Positions 52,344 to 60,338 of a DNA stretch of 64,000 bases are shown here, piece by piece. Below the pieces are notes generated by a model. That model was not told the DNA's origin. It searched no databases and worked only from the letters and a program-made list of their open reading frames with translations. Source of the DNA: JAABVY01 sp964627935 (GTDB taxonomy: Bacteria > Zixibacteria > MSB-5A5 > JAABVY01); the NCBI GenBank assembly GCA_964627935.1, contig CAZVLB010000004.1, positions 1-64,000 on the forward strand, in the 5' to 3' direction. Numbering within the stretch: position 1 is the stretch's first letter; every line of letters starts with the position of its first letter. A program made the position numbers and the translations under genes.

Positions 52344-52625
52344 ATGGGCCGTTCCAAAGATGAGATAATCACATTCAAGGCCGACCAGGCGTTATCCGAA
52401 GCGATGCAGGGCATTGCCAACCGTTCGGAGTTCATACGTAACGCCATAATGGCCGCGCTGGAAAGCACATGTCCCCTGTGCAAGGGTAGCGGCATAATGA
52501 CACCGGAGCAGAAAAAACACTGGCAGGAATTTGCTGAACACCATAAAATAGAAGAATGCGATGACTGCCATGCTTTCCATATTGTCTGCCAGGCGGACTG
52601 GAAAGCAAGCAAGAAAAGGGCTTAA
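52344..52625 (+). CDS. Ribbon-helix-helix regulator with Cys/His-rich C-terminus, candidate metal sensor
   Basis: The ATG at 52344 has AAGGAG 9 nt upstream; the frame upstream has no site. The 93-residue protein has a ribbon-helix-helix N-terminus (D-E-I-I-T-F-K-A-D strand, then helices with S-E-F-I-R-N-A-I). The C-terminal half carries Cys43, Cys46, His59, His66, His67, Cys72, Cys75, His76, His79 and Cys82, in C-P-L-C and C-D-D-C-H arrangements that look able to bind zinc. It is followed 18 bases later by znuC and znuB, so a zinc- or manganese-responsive repressor of that transporter is the simplest reading. It is unrelated in fold to Zur, and its domain order differs from NikR. Confidence 0.75.
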   Translation: MGRSKDEIITFKADQALSEAMQGIANRSEFIRNAIMAALESTCPLCKGSGIMTPEQKKHWQEFAEHHKIEECDDCHAFHIVCQADWKASKKRA

Positions 52626-52643
52626 TACAAGAGGTGAGTTAAA

Positions 52644-53402
52644 TTGACCGAGAATGCCGTAATCTCGATCGACGGCGCCAGCTATGCCTATGGTGATGGC
52701 TGGGTGCTGGAGAATGTGAATCTGAAGATATTTGATGGTGAGTTCACCAGTATAGTCGGTCCCAATGGCGGCGGCAAGACTACGCTTTTGAGGCTTATGC
52801 TGGGACTGTTGAAACCTCAACGCGGCTCGGTAAGAGTCATGGGCGGCAAACCTGAAGATGCCCGTGACAAGCTGGGTTATATGCCGCAGCATCTCAATTT
52901 CGATCCACTCTTTCCTGTATCGGTTATGGATATAGTACTGATGGGCCGTCTGCAGGGCATGGGCAAGATACGCTACAGTGATGCTGATCGTGAAACAGCA
53001 CAGCGTTGCCTGCGTGAACTGGATGCCGAGCATCTGGCCAAACGTCAGTTTGCCGACCTGTCCGGCGGACAGCGTCAGAGGGTGCTCCTGGCGCGCACAT
53101 TGACCTGCCAGCCGAAGATTTTGCTTCTGGATGAACCAACAGCCAATGTCGACCTGGAGGTTGAACGCTCATTATACAATGTCCTTCTGAAGCTGAATGA
53201 ACGCATGACCATACTGGTTGTCTCGCATGATCTGAGCTTTGTATCCAAATCGATTGAGAGCGTGATCTGTGTCAATCGCAATGTCGTACGTCATCAGACA
53301 TCCGAGATTACGCCCGAATCGATACGCAAGCTTTATCGCACCGACATGCGCGTGGTACTGCATGATTCGCATATAAGAAACGGCAGGAAAAAGAATGGCT
53401 GA
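52644..53402 (+). CDS. znuC: Zinc/manganese-type ABC transporter ATP-binding protein
   Basis: Translation starts at TTG with GAGGTGAG upstream. The 252-residue protein has Walker A G-P-N-G-G-G-K-T-T, the family-typical G-Y-M-P-Q-H and D-x-L-F-P-V-S-V-M-D-I-V-L-M-G-R segment, signature L-S-G-G-Q-R-Q-R-V and Walker B I-L-L-L-D-E-P-T-A-N-V-D. These motifs define the metal-chelate (ZnuC/MntB/TroB) family. It powers the ZnuB-like permease encoded next, with which it overlaps by 8 bases. The metal (Zn, Mn or Fe) cannot be told from the ATPase. Confidence 0.9.
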   Translation: MTENAVISIDGASYAYGDGWVLENVNLKIFDGEFTSIVGPNGGGKTTLLRLMLGLLKPQRGSVRVMGGKPEDARDKLGYMPQHLNFDPLFPVSVMDIVLMGRLQGMGKIRYSDADRETAQRCLRELDAEHLAKRQFADLSGGQRQRVLLARTLTCQPKILLLDEPTANVDLEVERSLYNVLLKLNERMTILVVSHDLSFVSKSIESVICVNRNVVRHQTSEITPESIRKLYRTDMRVVLHDSHIRNGRKKNG

Positions 53403-54249
53403 GTTTTTTGAAGTACTCTTCAATCCCGAAATGTCGTTTTTACGTTTCGCCGTATTGGCGGGTATACTGGCCGCTCCGCCCTTCGGAATGATCGGCAGTT
53501 ATGTGGTCGCGCGCAGAATTACTTATATTGCGGGGGCAATTGCTCATTCGGTCCTGGGTGGCATCGGTGCATCCTTGTATCTCCAGCACAGCCTGCAGGT
53601 TTCATGGCTCGATCCGATCTGGGGCGCGATTATCGCGGCTATAATATCCGCCCTGGTTATCGGTTTGGTGAGCCTGTATGCCCGCGAACGTGAGGATACG
53701 GTGATCGGTGCGATCTGGGCGGTTGGAATGGCTGTTGGGATCTTGTTTATTGCCAAAACACCGGGCTATATAGATCCGATGAGTTATCTTTTCGGGAATA
53801 TTCTGATACTGTCATCCAGCGACCTGTGGATCATCGCCGGACTCGATCTGATAGTGATAGTGACCGGGGTGATTTTCTATAATCAGTTTCTGGCGATAAG
53901 TTTCGATGAGGAATTTGCGATCCTGCGTGGAGTAAATACGGCGGTACTCTATCTTCTGCTGTTGTGTTTGACAGCCCTGACGATAGTACTGCTGGTTATG
54001 ATTGTCGGCATAGTGCTGGTAATTGCCCTTTTGACTATTCCGGCTGCAATCGGGGGGATTTTCTCGCGCAAATTGTGGCAGATGATGCTTTTTGCCACAT
54101 TACTCTGCATGTTTTTTATTCTGGGCGGTATCGGGATCAGCTTCAGCCTCGATCTCCCCACCGGCGCCGTAATTATTGTATTTGCCGGGATCGTTTATCT
54201 TTTCATTCTGGTACTGCGAAATATCATCAGAAAACGAGTTTCGGCCTGA
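53395..54249 (+). CDS. znuB: Zinc/manganese-type ABC transporter permease
   Basis: The 284-residue protein has eight or nine membrane helices and the ABC-3 family pattern: F-G-M-I-G-S-Y-V-V-A-R-R, A-G-A-I-A-H-S-V-L-G-G-I-G and a late I-P-A-A-I-G segment. It forms the channel for metal import with the ATPase upstream. No periplasmic binding protein (ZnuA) is encoded on either side in this window, which is unusual; it could lie elsewhere. No clear terminator follows. Confidence 0.9.
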   Translation: MAEFFEVLFNPEMSFLRFAVLAGILAAPPFGMIGSYVVARRITYIAGAIAHSVLGGIGASLYLQHSLQVSWLDPIWGAIIAAIISALVIGLVSLYAREREDTVIGAIWAVGMAVGILFIAKTPGYIDPMSYLFGNILILSSSDLWIIAGLDLIVIVTGVIFYNQFLAISFDEEFAILRGVNTAVLYLLLLCLTALTIVLLVMIVGIVLVIALLTIPAAIGGIFSRKLWQMMLFATLLCMFFILGGIGISFSLDLPTGAVIIVFAGIVYLFILVLRNIIRKRVSA

Positions 54250-54366
54250 TTGACCTGATAAATCCGCTATCTAGAACAAAATGCCTTCAGCCTTTGTTTA
54301 CATCTATAGATAAAAAAGCAGAAGGCAGAACGCTCAAATTCTCATATTAAATAAAACGGTGAAATT

Positions 54367-55737
54367 ATGAAGAGGGATAGAAACAAACATAGAGTGGTAA
54401 TAATCGGTGGCGGATTCGGAGGGCTGAATGCCGCGCGCAAACTTAAAGATAAGAATATCGAGATTGTATTAATCGATCGCAAGAACTACCATCTCTTTCA
54501 GCCTCTCTTATACCAGGTGGCTACAGCCGGATTGTCGCCCGCTGATATTGCAACACCATTGCGTTTCATATTCAGGCGCAGGAAAGATGTTCATGTGATC
54601 ATGGGCGAGGTGGAGTGCTTTAATCCCCGCAAGAAAAAAGTGATATTGAAGGATGCCGAGATTCATTACGATTCGTTGATTGTGGCGGCCGGCTCGACCC
54701 ATCACTATTTCGGCAATTCAGAATGGGCGAAATATGCCCCCGGGCTGAAAACCATCGAGGATGCCACTCATATCCGCAGCAGGATATTCCGCGCTTTCGA
54801 GGCGGCCGAACGTGAAACCAATCATGACAGGGTCAGGCAGCTTCTGACATTTGTTATAGTGGGCGCTGGTCCCACCGGTGTTGAAATGGCCGGGGCATTG
54901 TCAGAGATCGCCCGGGATACATTGAAACACGATTTCCGCAATATCAACCCGGCCGATTCACGGGTGATTCTGGCCGAGGGGCTCGATCGTGTCCTTCCGG
55001 CTTATCCTGAAAAGCTGTCCAATAAGGCGCATAAGGCCTTAAAGGACCTGGGCGTTGAGGTTCGTCTGAAGACTTTCGTTACAAATATCGAAAATGGTAA
55101 ACTGACTGTCAAGGTTGGTGATGAAGAGCAGACCATAGAATCGAATACGATTATCTGGGCGGCGGGCGTTAAGGCCAGCCCCCTGGGAAAGGACCTGGCA
55201 TCCAATATTGAGATCGAACTGGATAAACCCGGTATGATTCCGGTTCAACCTGATCTATCCCTTAAGGAATATCCGGAGATTTTCGTGATCGGGGACCTGG
55301 CCAAATTCGAGCATAATCGTGAGCAGCCCCTGCCGGGTGTCGCCCAGGTTGCCATACAGCAGGGCAAATATGTAGCCAAACTGATCAAGAAGAGGCTCAA
55401 GGGCAAGGAGTACAAGCCATTTAAATATCATGACCGCGGCGATATGTCCACTATCGGACGCACCAAGGCCGTGGCCGATTTGCACTGGATTAAATTATCA
55501 GGTTTTCCGGCCTGGATTATATGGCTGTTTGTGCACCTGATGTACATCGTGGGGTTTCAGAACAGGCTCCTGGTATTTATACAATGGGCCTACAATTACC
55601 TGACCCAAAACCGCTCGGCGAGAATTATCACAGGCGAGCAGTCTGATCCCAAAATGGTTGAAAGCGGGTTTGACAAGATCTCCGCAAATCTCCAGCGCAT
55701 CCGCGAGCTGGAGCATGCCGAAAACAGGGATCAGTAA
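54367..55737 (+). CDS. ndh: Type II NADH dehydrogenase (NDH-2)
   Basis: The 456-residue flavoprotein has an N-terminal FAD-binding motif (I-I-G-G-G-F-G-G-L-N-A), the H-L-F-Q-P-L-L-Y-Q-V-A-T segment, and a second nucleotide motif (V-G-A-G-P-T-G-V-E-M-A-G-A-L) for NADH. A third FAD contact follows (V-I-G-D-L-A), then V-A-Q-V-A-I-Q-Q-G and a hydrophobic, Trp-rich C-terminus (about 375-410) that should hold it to the membrane. It passes electrons from NADH to quinone without pumping protons. Its last 7 bases overlap the 3' end of the convergent octaheme cytochrome gene. Confidence 0.93.
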   Translation: MKRDRNKHRVVIIGGGFGGLNAARKLKDKNIEIVLIDRKNYHLFQPLLYQVATAGLSPADIATPLRFIFRRRKDVHVIMGEVECFNPRKKKVILKDAEIHYDSLIVAAGSTHHYFGNSEWAKYAPGLKTIEDATHIRSRIFRAFEAAERETNHDRVRQLLTFVIVGAGPTGVEMAGALSEIARDTLKHDFRNINPADSRVILAEGLDRVLPAYPEKLSNKAHKALKDLGVEVRLKTFVTNIENGKLTVKVGDEEQTIESNTIIWAAGVKASPLGKDLASNIEIELDKPGMIPVQPDLSLKEYPEIFVIGDLAKFEHNREQPLPGVAQVAIQQGKYVAKLIKKRLKGKEYKPFKYHDRGDMSTIGRTKAVADLHWIKLSGFPAWIIWLFVHLMYIVGFQNRLLVFIQWAYNYLTQNRSARIITGEQSDPKMVESGFDKISANLQRIRELEHAENRDQ

Positions 55738-57608
55738 ATTTCCTGCTGAAGTTCTTCGGCCCTCTTTGCGGAGTAGCCCAGCGATCTGAAATCGATTACA
55801 CCATCCGGGGCATGGCAATTATTACAGGTCAGGGCGCCATCCAGCCTGATAGCATGACTGATCTCGAGGCTGGCATTCTGGGGTAGCCAGCGGGCCTCGA
55901 CATTGACTATATTGGAAGCATCCTTATATGCGCCCGTGTTCCATCCATCAATATCCATATATGACATAAAGCGGTCCAGCATATAGTACTTGAACATCCA
56001 GCCATACATGCGCTTCATCATTGGATTACGCATCTCCTCGGCCGCCGCTTTATCCGGATCACCGTTTCTGTAATATAAAGGCAGATTGTAGGGAAGAAAC
56101 ATGCCTCCAAATGGGCCGATATTCTGCAGGTCGATATGCTGACGGCCATTGAACAGCTTCATGGCATATATTTTTGAGGGCCGGCCATTCTGTGCAATCG
56201 GACGCATGACGCTGTCATACCAGCCCTTATAGTCGAAATCGGCAAACTCGGGCCAGACATGTTCAGGATCATAAAAACGATAGAGGTTCTCGCCATTGGG
56301 ATTGTCGCCAATCGGATTGCCCAGAAATGAAGCGTCCCCGTTCCACCATTTATAAACTATACCATCACCCGCCTGATGTTTTTTCACGACATCGGTATAG
56401 ATGTAAATGTTTTCCGATTCTTCGTAATGTGTTGTCTTGAAATCTCTGCGAGTAGCATTGTCGGGATGCAGGCTGGGAATATGACATGTCTGGCAGGCGA
56501 TAAACTCGCTGTGATTATTCAGGAAATCAGCATGTTCCGGATTGCCGGCATGCGGTTCATCTTCATGGCAGCTCTGGCATCTGATTTCCACCTCGGGCAG
56601 ATCATTGGCCATCATTGTGGTCGTATGTGTACCCTTGGCTATATAATGGCCCTCTGTTGTATGGCAGTCGATACAGCTCATTCCCGCCGCGGCATGCACA
56701 TCCCATTCCGGATTATACGGCGTGCCCCGTTTGCTTCCGGGATGAAGCACGCGCGGACGATCATAGCCGGTGTTGATCAGGCTCTGATGATATTCAGGAT
56801 ACTTCTGCGAGACATAAATGTCGCCGCCCATATTGTGCTGATGGCAGCGCAGGCAGGCCGGAGCATCAGGCGTGATCACAGACATGGCCGCTTTCATACT
56901 GCGGTCCTGGTCCCAGCGCGTGCGGCCGTTATCATCGGCAACAACCTGTTTGCGGTTCATATCATAAGCGGCGGCATGGCAGATCAGGCAGTCGATGGCA
57001 TCTTTTTCCGCCTGCAATGTGCGATAGCCGGGCATCATTTCGCCCAATGGCGCGGCGTATTGCCCCCCGATATGGCATTGCCCGCAGCCTTCGGATAATG
57101 TGTCTCCACTTTCGGTAATTACGAATGAGGCCCAGGATGTCATGGCAAAGGATCCCGGTTTGGGGCAGGGCCGGTTGATTTTGCCCATGGCAAAATTGTC
57201 GGCCAGCTCGCCGTTGAAGCCATAAACATTGGGGTGTTTTTTTGAATAAAAACGGTAATGAACCGAGGTGGTCAGGTTCTGCATCAGGTCGGTTTTATAT
57301 TCTTCACCGCTGATCGCATCCTTGATTGTAATTTCCTGATGGCATTTCAGGCAGGTTTGCGGACCGCTGTACTCCAGCAGGCCTTCTTCTTTATAATATT
57401 TTATATGGTCGAATTGATGCGAGTATTCATCTTTCAGGGACATGCTGATCGCCTCGAAATCTTCTGCGCTGACTTTTGAACTCTCGAATTCAATTTTGCC
57501 CGGTCTGACTTCTGAGGGCATCATCTGATTTATAATGTGCGGCATAAAGGCATAGACCGTGCCCGCGATTAGGATCAGAATAATAACTATGTTTAAAAAG
57601 ACTTTCAT
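55731..57608 (-). CDS. Octaheme c-type cytochrome, probably of the tetrathionate reductase (OTR) family
   Basis: The ATG at 57608 has GAGG 8 nt upstream and opens a signal or anchor helix (about 5-23); an ATG at 57644 in the same frame is less likely. The 625-residue protein contains eight C-x-x-C-H heme sites: C-L-K-C-H, C-G-Q-C-H, C-L-I-C-H, C-L-R-C-H, C-I-D-C-H, C-Q-S-C-H, C-Q-T-C-H and C-N-N-C-H. The spacing, plus a P-C-P-K-P-G-S-F segment before the second heme, resembles octaheme tetrathionate reductases, which also act on nitrite and hydroxylamine in vitro. It should be periplasmic. It follows the kinase/transporter operon on the same strand, but a terminator lies between. Substrate is not proven. 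Confidence 0.82.
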   Translation of the reverse strand: MKVFLNIVIILILIAGTVYAFMPHIINQMMPSEVRPGKIEFESSKVSAEDFEAISMSLKDEYSHQFDHIKYYKEEGLLEYSGPQTCLKCHQEITIKDAISGEEYKTDLMQNLTTSVHYRFYSKKHPNVYGFNGELADNFAMGKINRPCPKPGSFAMTSWASFVITESGDTLSEGCGQCHIGGQYAAPLGEMMPGYRTLQAEKDAIDCLICHAAAYDMNRKQVVADDNGRTRWDQDRSMKAAMSVITPDAPACLRCHQHNMGGDIYVSQKYPEYHQSLINTGYDRPRVLHPGSKRGTPYNPEWDVHAAAGMSCIDCHTTEGHYIAKGTHTTTMMANDLPEVEIRCQSCHEDEPHAGNPEHADFLNNHSEFIACQTCHIPSLHPDNATRRDFKTTHYEESENIYIYTDVVKKHQAGDGIVYKWWNGDASFLGNPIGDNPNGENLYRFYDPEHVWPEFADFDYKGWYDSVMRPIAQNGRPSKIYAMKLFNGRQHIDLQNIGPFGGMFLPYNLPLYYRNGDPDKAAAEEMRNPMMKRMYGWMFKYYMLDRFMSYMDIDGWNTGAYKDASNIVNVEARWLPQNASLEISHAIRLDGALTCNNCHAPDGVIDFRSLGYSAKRAEELQQEIY

Positions 57609-57645
57609 GACAAATGCCTCAATTGACTCCGCCCGGTGGCGATTC

Positions 57646-57687
57646 ATAAAAATGCCTGCCAATTCAGCGTTAGACGCTCGGCAGGCA
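57646..57687 (-). terminator. Intrinsic terminator after the receiver gene
   Basis: On the minus strand TGCCTGCC and GGCAGGCA form an 8-bp outer stem, with an inner AGCGT/ACGCT stem, followed by five T residues. It separates the signalling operon from the octaheme cytochrome gene 38 bases downstream, so the latter may depend on read-through. Confidence 0.75.
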
Positions 57688-57746
57688 GATATATTTGGGT
57701 CAAAGAATATAAAAAAACAGAAAACTAACTATGATGCTTGTTCAGG

Positions 57747-58235
57747 CTACTTTTCCTCATCATCGAGTTTCTGCACTTCACGCATAAAGCCCAGCGGGCT
57801 CATGGTCTGGGCCATCTTCAGGATTTTATCCATACGTTCTTTGTCGTGCTCGAATTTTTTCTTTAAACGCGCCTGATAAGCATCGCTTAAAACTTCCAGC
57901 AGATTGTCCAGGTCGTATGGCTTCGAGAGATAGCCGAATGCGCCCAGCTTGGTTGATTCCACCGCCGAATCGATCGAGCCGTGCCCGGTCAGTATTATCA
58001 CCTCCAGGTACTTGTGGTCCTTTTTCAGGATCTCAAGTACCTCGATGCCGTTCATGCCCGGCATTTTCAGGTCAAGCAGTGCCAGGTCGAATTTGCCTCC
58101 GCGGGCGGCATCGACAGCTTCCTGTCCGCTGGTGGCGCGGGTGACATCGAAACCTCGCAACTCCAGCCGTTCGGCAATTGATTCGAGGAATTTCACCTCG
58201 TCATCACAGATAAGCAATTTGATTTTGTCCGCCAT
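57747..58235 (-). CDS. Single-domain response regulator (receiver with helical tail)
   Basis: The 162-residue protein has a complete receiver: Asp11-Asp12 pocket, phospho-acceptor Asp55 in L-L-D-L-K-M-P, Thr in I-L-T-G-H-G-S and Lys in S-K-P-Y. After about residue 122 comes a charged helical tail of about 40 residues with no DNA-binding domain. It is closely related to the receiver fused to the transporter encoded just upstream (shared A-E-R-L-x-L-R-G pattern), so one probably arose from the other. AAGGAAGG precedes the ATG and only 21 bases separate it from the fusion gene. It may act as a phosphate sink or as a second output of the same kinase. Confidence 0.92.
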   Translation of the reverse strand: MADKIKLLICDDEVKFLESIAERLELRGFDVTRATSGQEAVDAARGGKFDLALLDLKMPGMNGIEVLEILKKDHKYLEVIILTGHGSIDSAVESTKLGAFGYLSKPYDLDNLLEVLSDAYQARLKKKFEHDKERMDKILKMAQTMSPLGFMREVQKLDDEEK

Positions 58236-58256
58236 ATATACACCTTCCTTTAATAT

Positions 58257-60293
58257 CTAAAACCCGATAAAGCGCCAGTATCCCAGGAACGCCCAGCCCC
58301 ACAGCACCACGAATGACAATAACAGCACAGCCGTTCCATGCTTGAGAAAGTCACTCAGCTTGACCAACTGTTCCCCGGTGACCGGATCCTTGGCCAGGGT
58401 ATAGGCTATGGCATTGTTGGGGGTACCGATAATCATCATGTGCGCGAATGACGATGCAAATGCCGTGGCGAATCCGATCATCCAGGGATGAGTCCCGGAT
58501 ATTGTCGCCATTGGCACTGTGATCGGCCCAATCGCCGAAACCGTTGCGCCATCACTCATGAAATTGGTGGTGACGCCTGTGAAAATACTGGTTGCAATCG
58601 CCAGTCCGGTTCCGCTGCGCAGAAATTCCGGCAGTATATTGGTGAAACTGTCCGCCAGATAAAGAGCGGCACCGGTTACCGCAAGGCCCTTGCCGAGTGC
58701 CGCGGCGCTGGCATAGAGAAAGACCACATCCCAGGGAATCGCAGCGATATCCTTCCAGCGCAGAATCCGGAAAATATTCAGTATCACGATGCATAGAATC
58801 ACCGGGCCACCCATGCCCAGTGTATCACTGGAGGTTATCCAGAGCAGGATCAAAAGAACCAGGATCGCCGCGGTGAAGTATTCACGCCTGTTCATCGGCC
58901 CGATTTTATCAGAGGCCTCTTTGACGATCGCTGACACATTAAGATTTTTGACCTTGATTTTATTTCTGAACATGAAAAAGAAGTAGGTCGCGATTACAAT
59001 ACCCATCACCGGAACATATGGCAGACCGTAAACCACCCATTCGCCGAATGTCGGTGCTAAATCATAATCGGCCAGGATGCCAAGCATGACCGCATTCCGT
59101 CCTCCGGCCGCCGGTGATCCCGGGCCGCCGCAATTTGCTACATAACAAAGGGACAGGGCAAACATGACAGCCAGCGCCGGATCCTTCTTGATCCCGGAAG
59201 CCCGGATAGATGATGCGTATACGATCATGAACAGTGGCATGATAAATGCGATCAGGGCATGCTCCGAGATAAAGGAACAGGCCATTCCCAGCATGGGCAG
59301 AAATATAAACAGCAGACGTGGCAGGGTTTTGGCCGGCCCCAGAAGCAAAATACCTATTCTTCGATCCAGTCCGGTTTTGGAGATTGCGGCCGAAATAGCC
59401 AGTACGCCGAAGATAAATATGACCGCATCCTTGGCGTAGGCACGGGCAATATCATCCGGTTGCAGCACGCCCAGGAAATACATGAATACGCCCACAATCA
59501 GAGCGGTAATTCCAATCGGAACCGCCCCCGAGGCCCAGAATAACGCCGCCACCACCAGTATGCCGAGCATGACTTTGGCCCGGAAAGCGTTCTGTTTGAC
59601 AGTCAGAGGCTCCTTGGTCTTTTTGCCATCTTCAGTCTTAATCGTATTGCCCATACCGGAGTATTTGCTGTAATATTCGGCCACACTTTGCCCCTGGCTC
59701 ATTTTGCGGTAATCCGCATAGCCCATATTCAGATCTTCCTGTACATTCCCGGTTTTTTCCCAGGACAGCAAATCCAACATCCTCTGTGGTGCAGGCGAGA
59801 AAACTATCAGGGCAAAAAGCAAAATTCCGATTGCGATGATCCCCGGACGGGAGCTATGTGTGCCCTTGAACCAGCTCCAGAATGATTTCTTTTCGACATA
59901 GGCGATCTCATGACGGGCCATGGAATACGGCTTATCAGCCCGGGCATCCTCGATAACCCCGATCAGTTTGTCTAACTCAACCGGTTTTTCGAGATAAGCG
60001 AAAGCATCGAGGCGCCCAATTTCCATGGCCGATTCCATAGAGCCATGCCCGGTCAGCATAATAACATGCACTGCCGGGCGGAATTCACGCAGTTCGGCAA
60101 GAACCTGTTCGCCATCCATATCGGGCATTTTGCGATCGAGAATTACAACATCAATATCGAAATCCGAACGCGCGATCTTGATCGCATCTTCGCCGTTGTC
60201 AACATCGATGACCTCATAGCCGCGCAAGGTCAGCCGTTCGGCCATTGATTTTCGAAATTGCTCCTCGTCATCGACAAGCATCAATTTCGCCAT
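58257..60293 (-). CDS. Response-regulator receiver fused to a DASS/SLC13-family anion transporter
   Basis: The 678-residue protein starts with a complete receiver domain (1-120): Asp8-Asp9, phospho-acceptor Asp53 in I-L-D-R-K-M-P, Thr81 and Lys103. A linker of about 30 residues leads to a membrane helix (about 150-170), an extramembrane segment of about 80 residues, and a DASS (divalent anion:sodium symporter) transporter of about ten helices. The two substrate hairpin regions are visible: N-C-G-G-P-G-S-P-A in the first half and T-T-N-F-M-S-D-G-A-T-V in the second (family S-N-T-type motifs, here altered). Family members carry dicarboxylates, citrate or sulfate. GGAG lies about 7 nt before the ATG. 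The sensor kinase gene is directly upstream. The single continuous frame shows a true fusion. Confidence 0.92.
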   Translation of the reverse strand: MAKLMLVDDEEQFRKSMAERLTLRGYEVIDVDNGEDAIKIARSDFDIDVVILDRKMPDMDGEQVLAELREFRPAVHVIMLTGHGSMESAMEIGRLDAFAYLEKPVELDKLIGVIEDARADKPYSMARHEIAYVEKKSFWSWFKGTHSSRPGIIAIGILLFALIVFSPAPQRMLDLLSWEKTGNVQEDLNMGYADYRKMSQGQSVAEYYSKYSGMGNTIKTEDGKKTKEPLTVKQNAFRAKVMLGILVVAALFWASGAVPIGITALIVGVFMYFLGVLQPDDIARAYAKDAVIFIFGVLAISAAISKTGLDRRIGILLLGPAKTLPRLLFIFLPMLGMACSFISEHALIAFIMPLFMIVYASSIRASGIKKDPALAVMFALSLCYVANCGGPGSPAAGGRNAVMLGILADYDLAPTFGEWVVYGLPYVPVMGIVIATYFFFMFRNKIKVKNLNVSAIVKEASDKIGPMNRREYFTAAILVLLILLWITSSDTLGMGGPVILCIVILNIFRILRWKDIAAIPWDVVFLYASAAALGKGLAVTGAALYLADSFTNILPEFLRSGTGLAIATSIFTGVTTNFMSDGATVSAIGPITVPMATISGTHPWMIGFATAFASSFAHMMIIGTPNNAIAYTLAKDPVTGEQLVKLSDFLKHGTAVLLLSFVVLWGWAFLGYWRFIGF

Positions 60294-60338
60294 AATTTTT
60301 CTCCGTTTAGATATGTCACTCGCATGATGATTTCCACC

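Noticed and set aside
57747..58235. Possibility that the free receiver is a DNA-binding regulator
   Set aside because: Only about 40 charged helical residues follow the receiver, too short and without a helix-turn-helix pattern.
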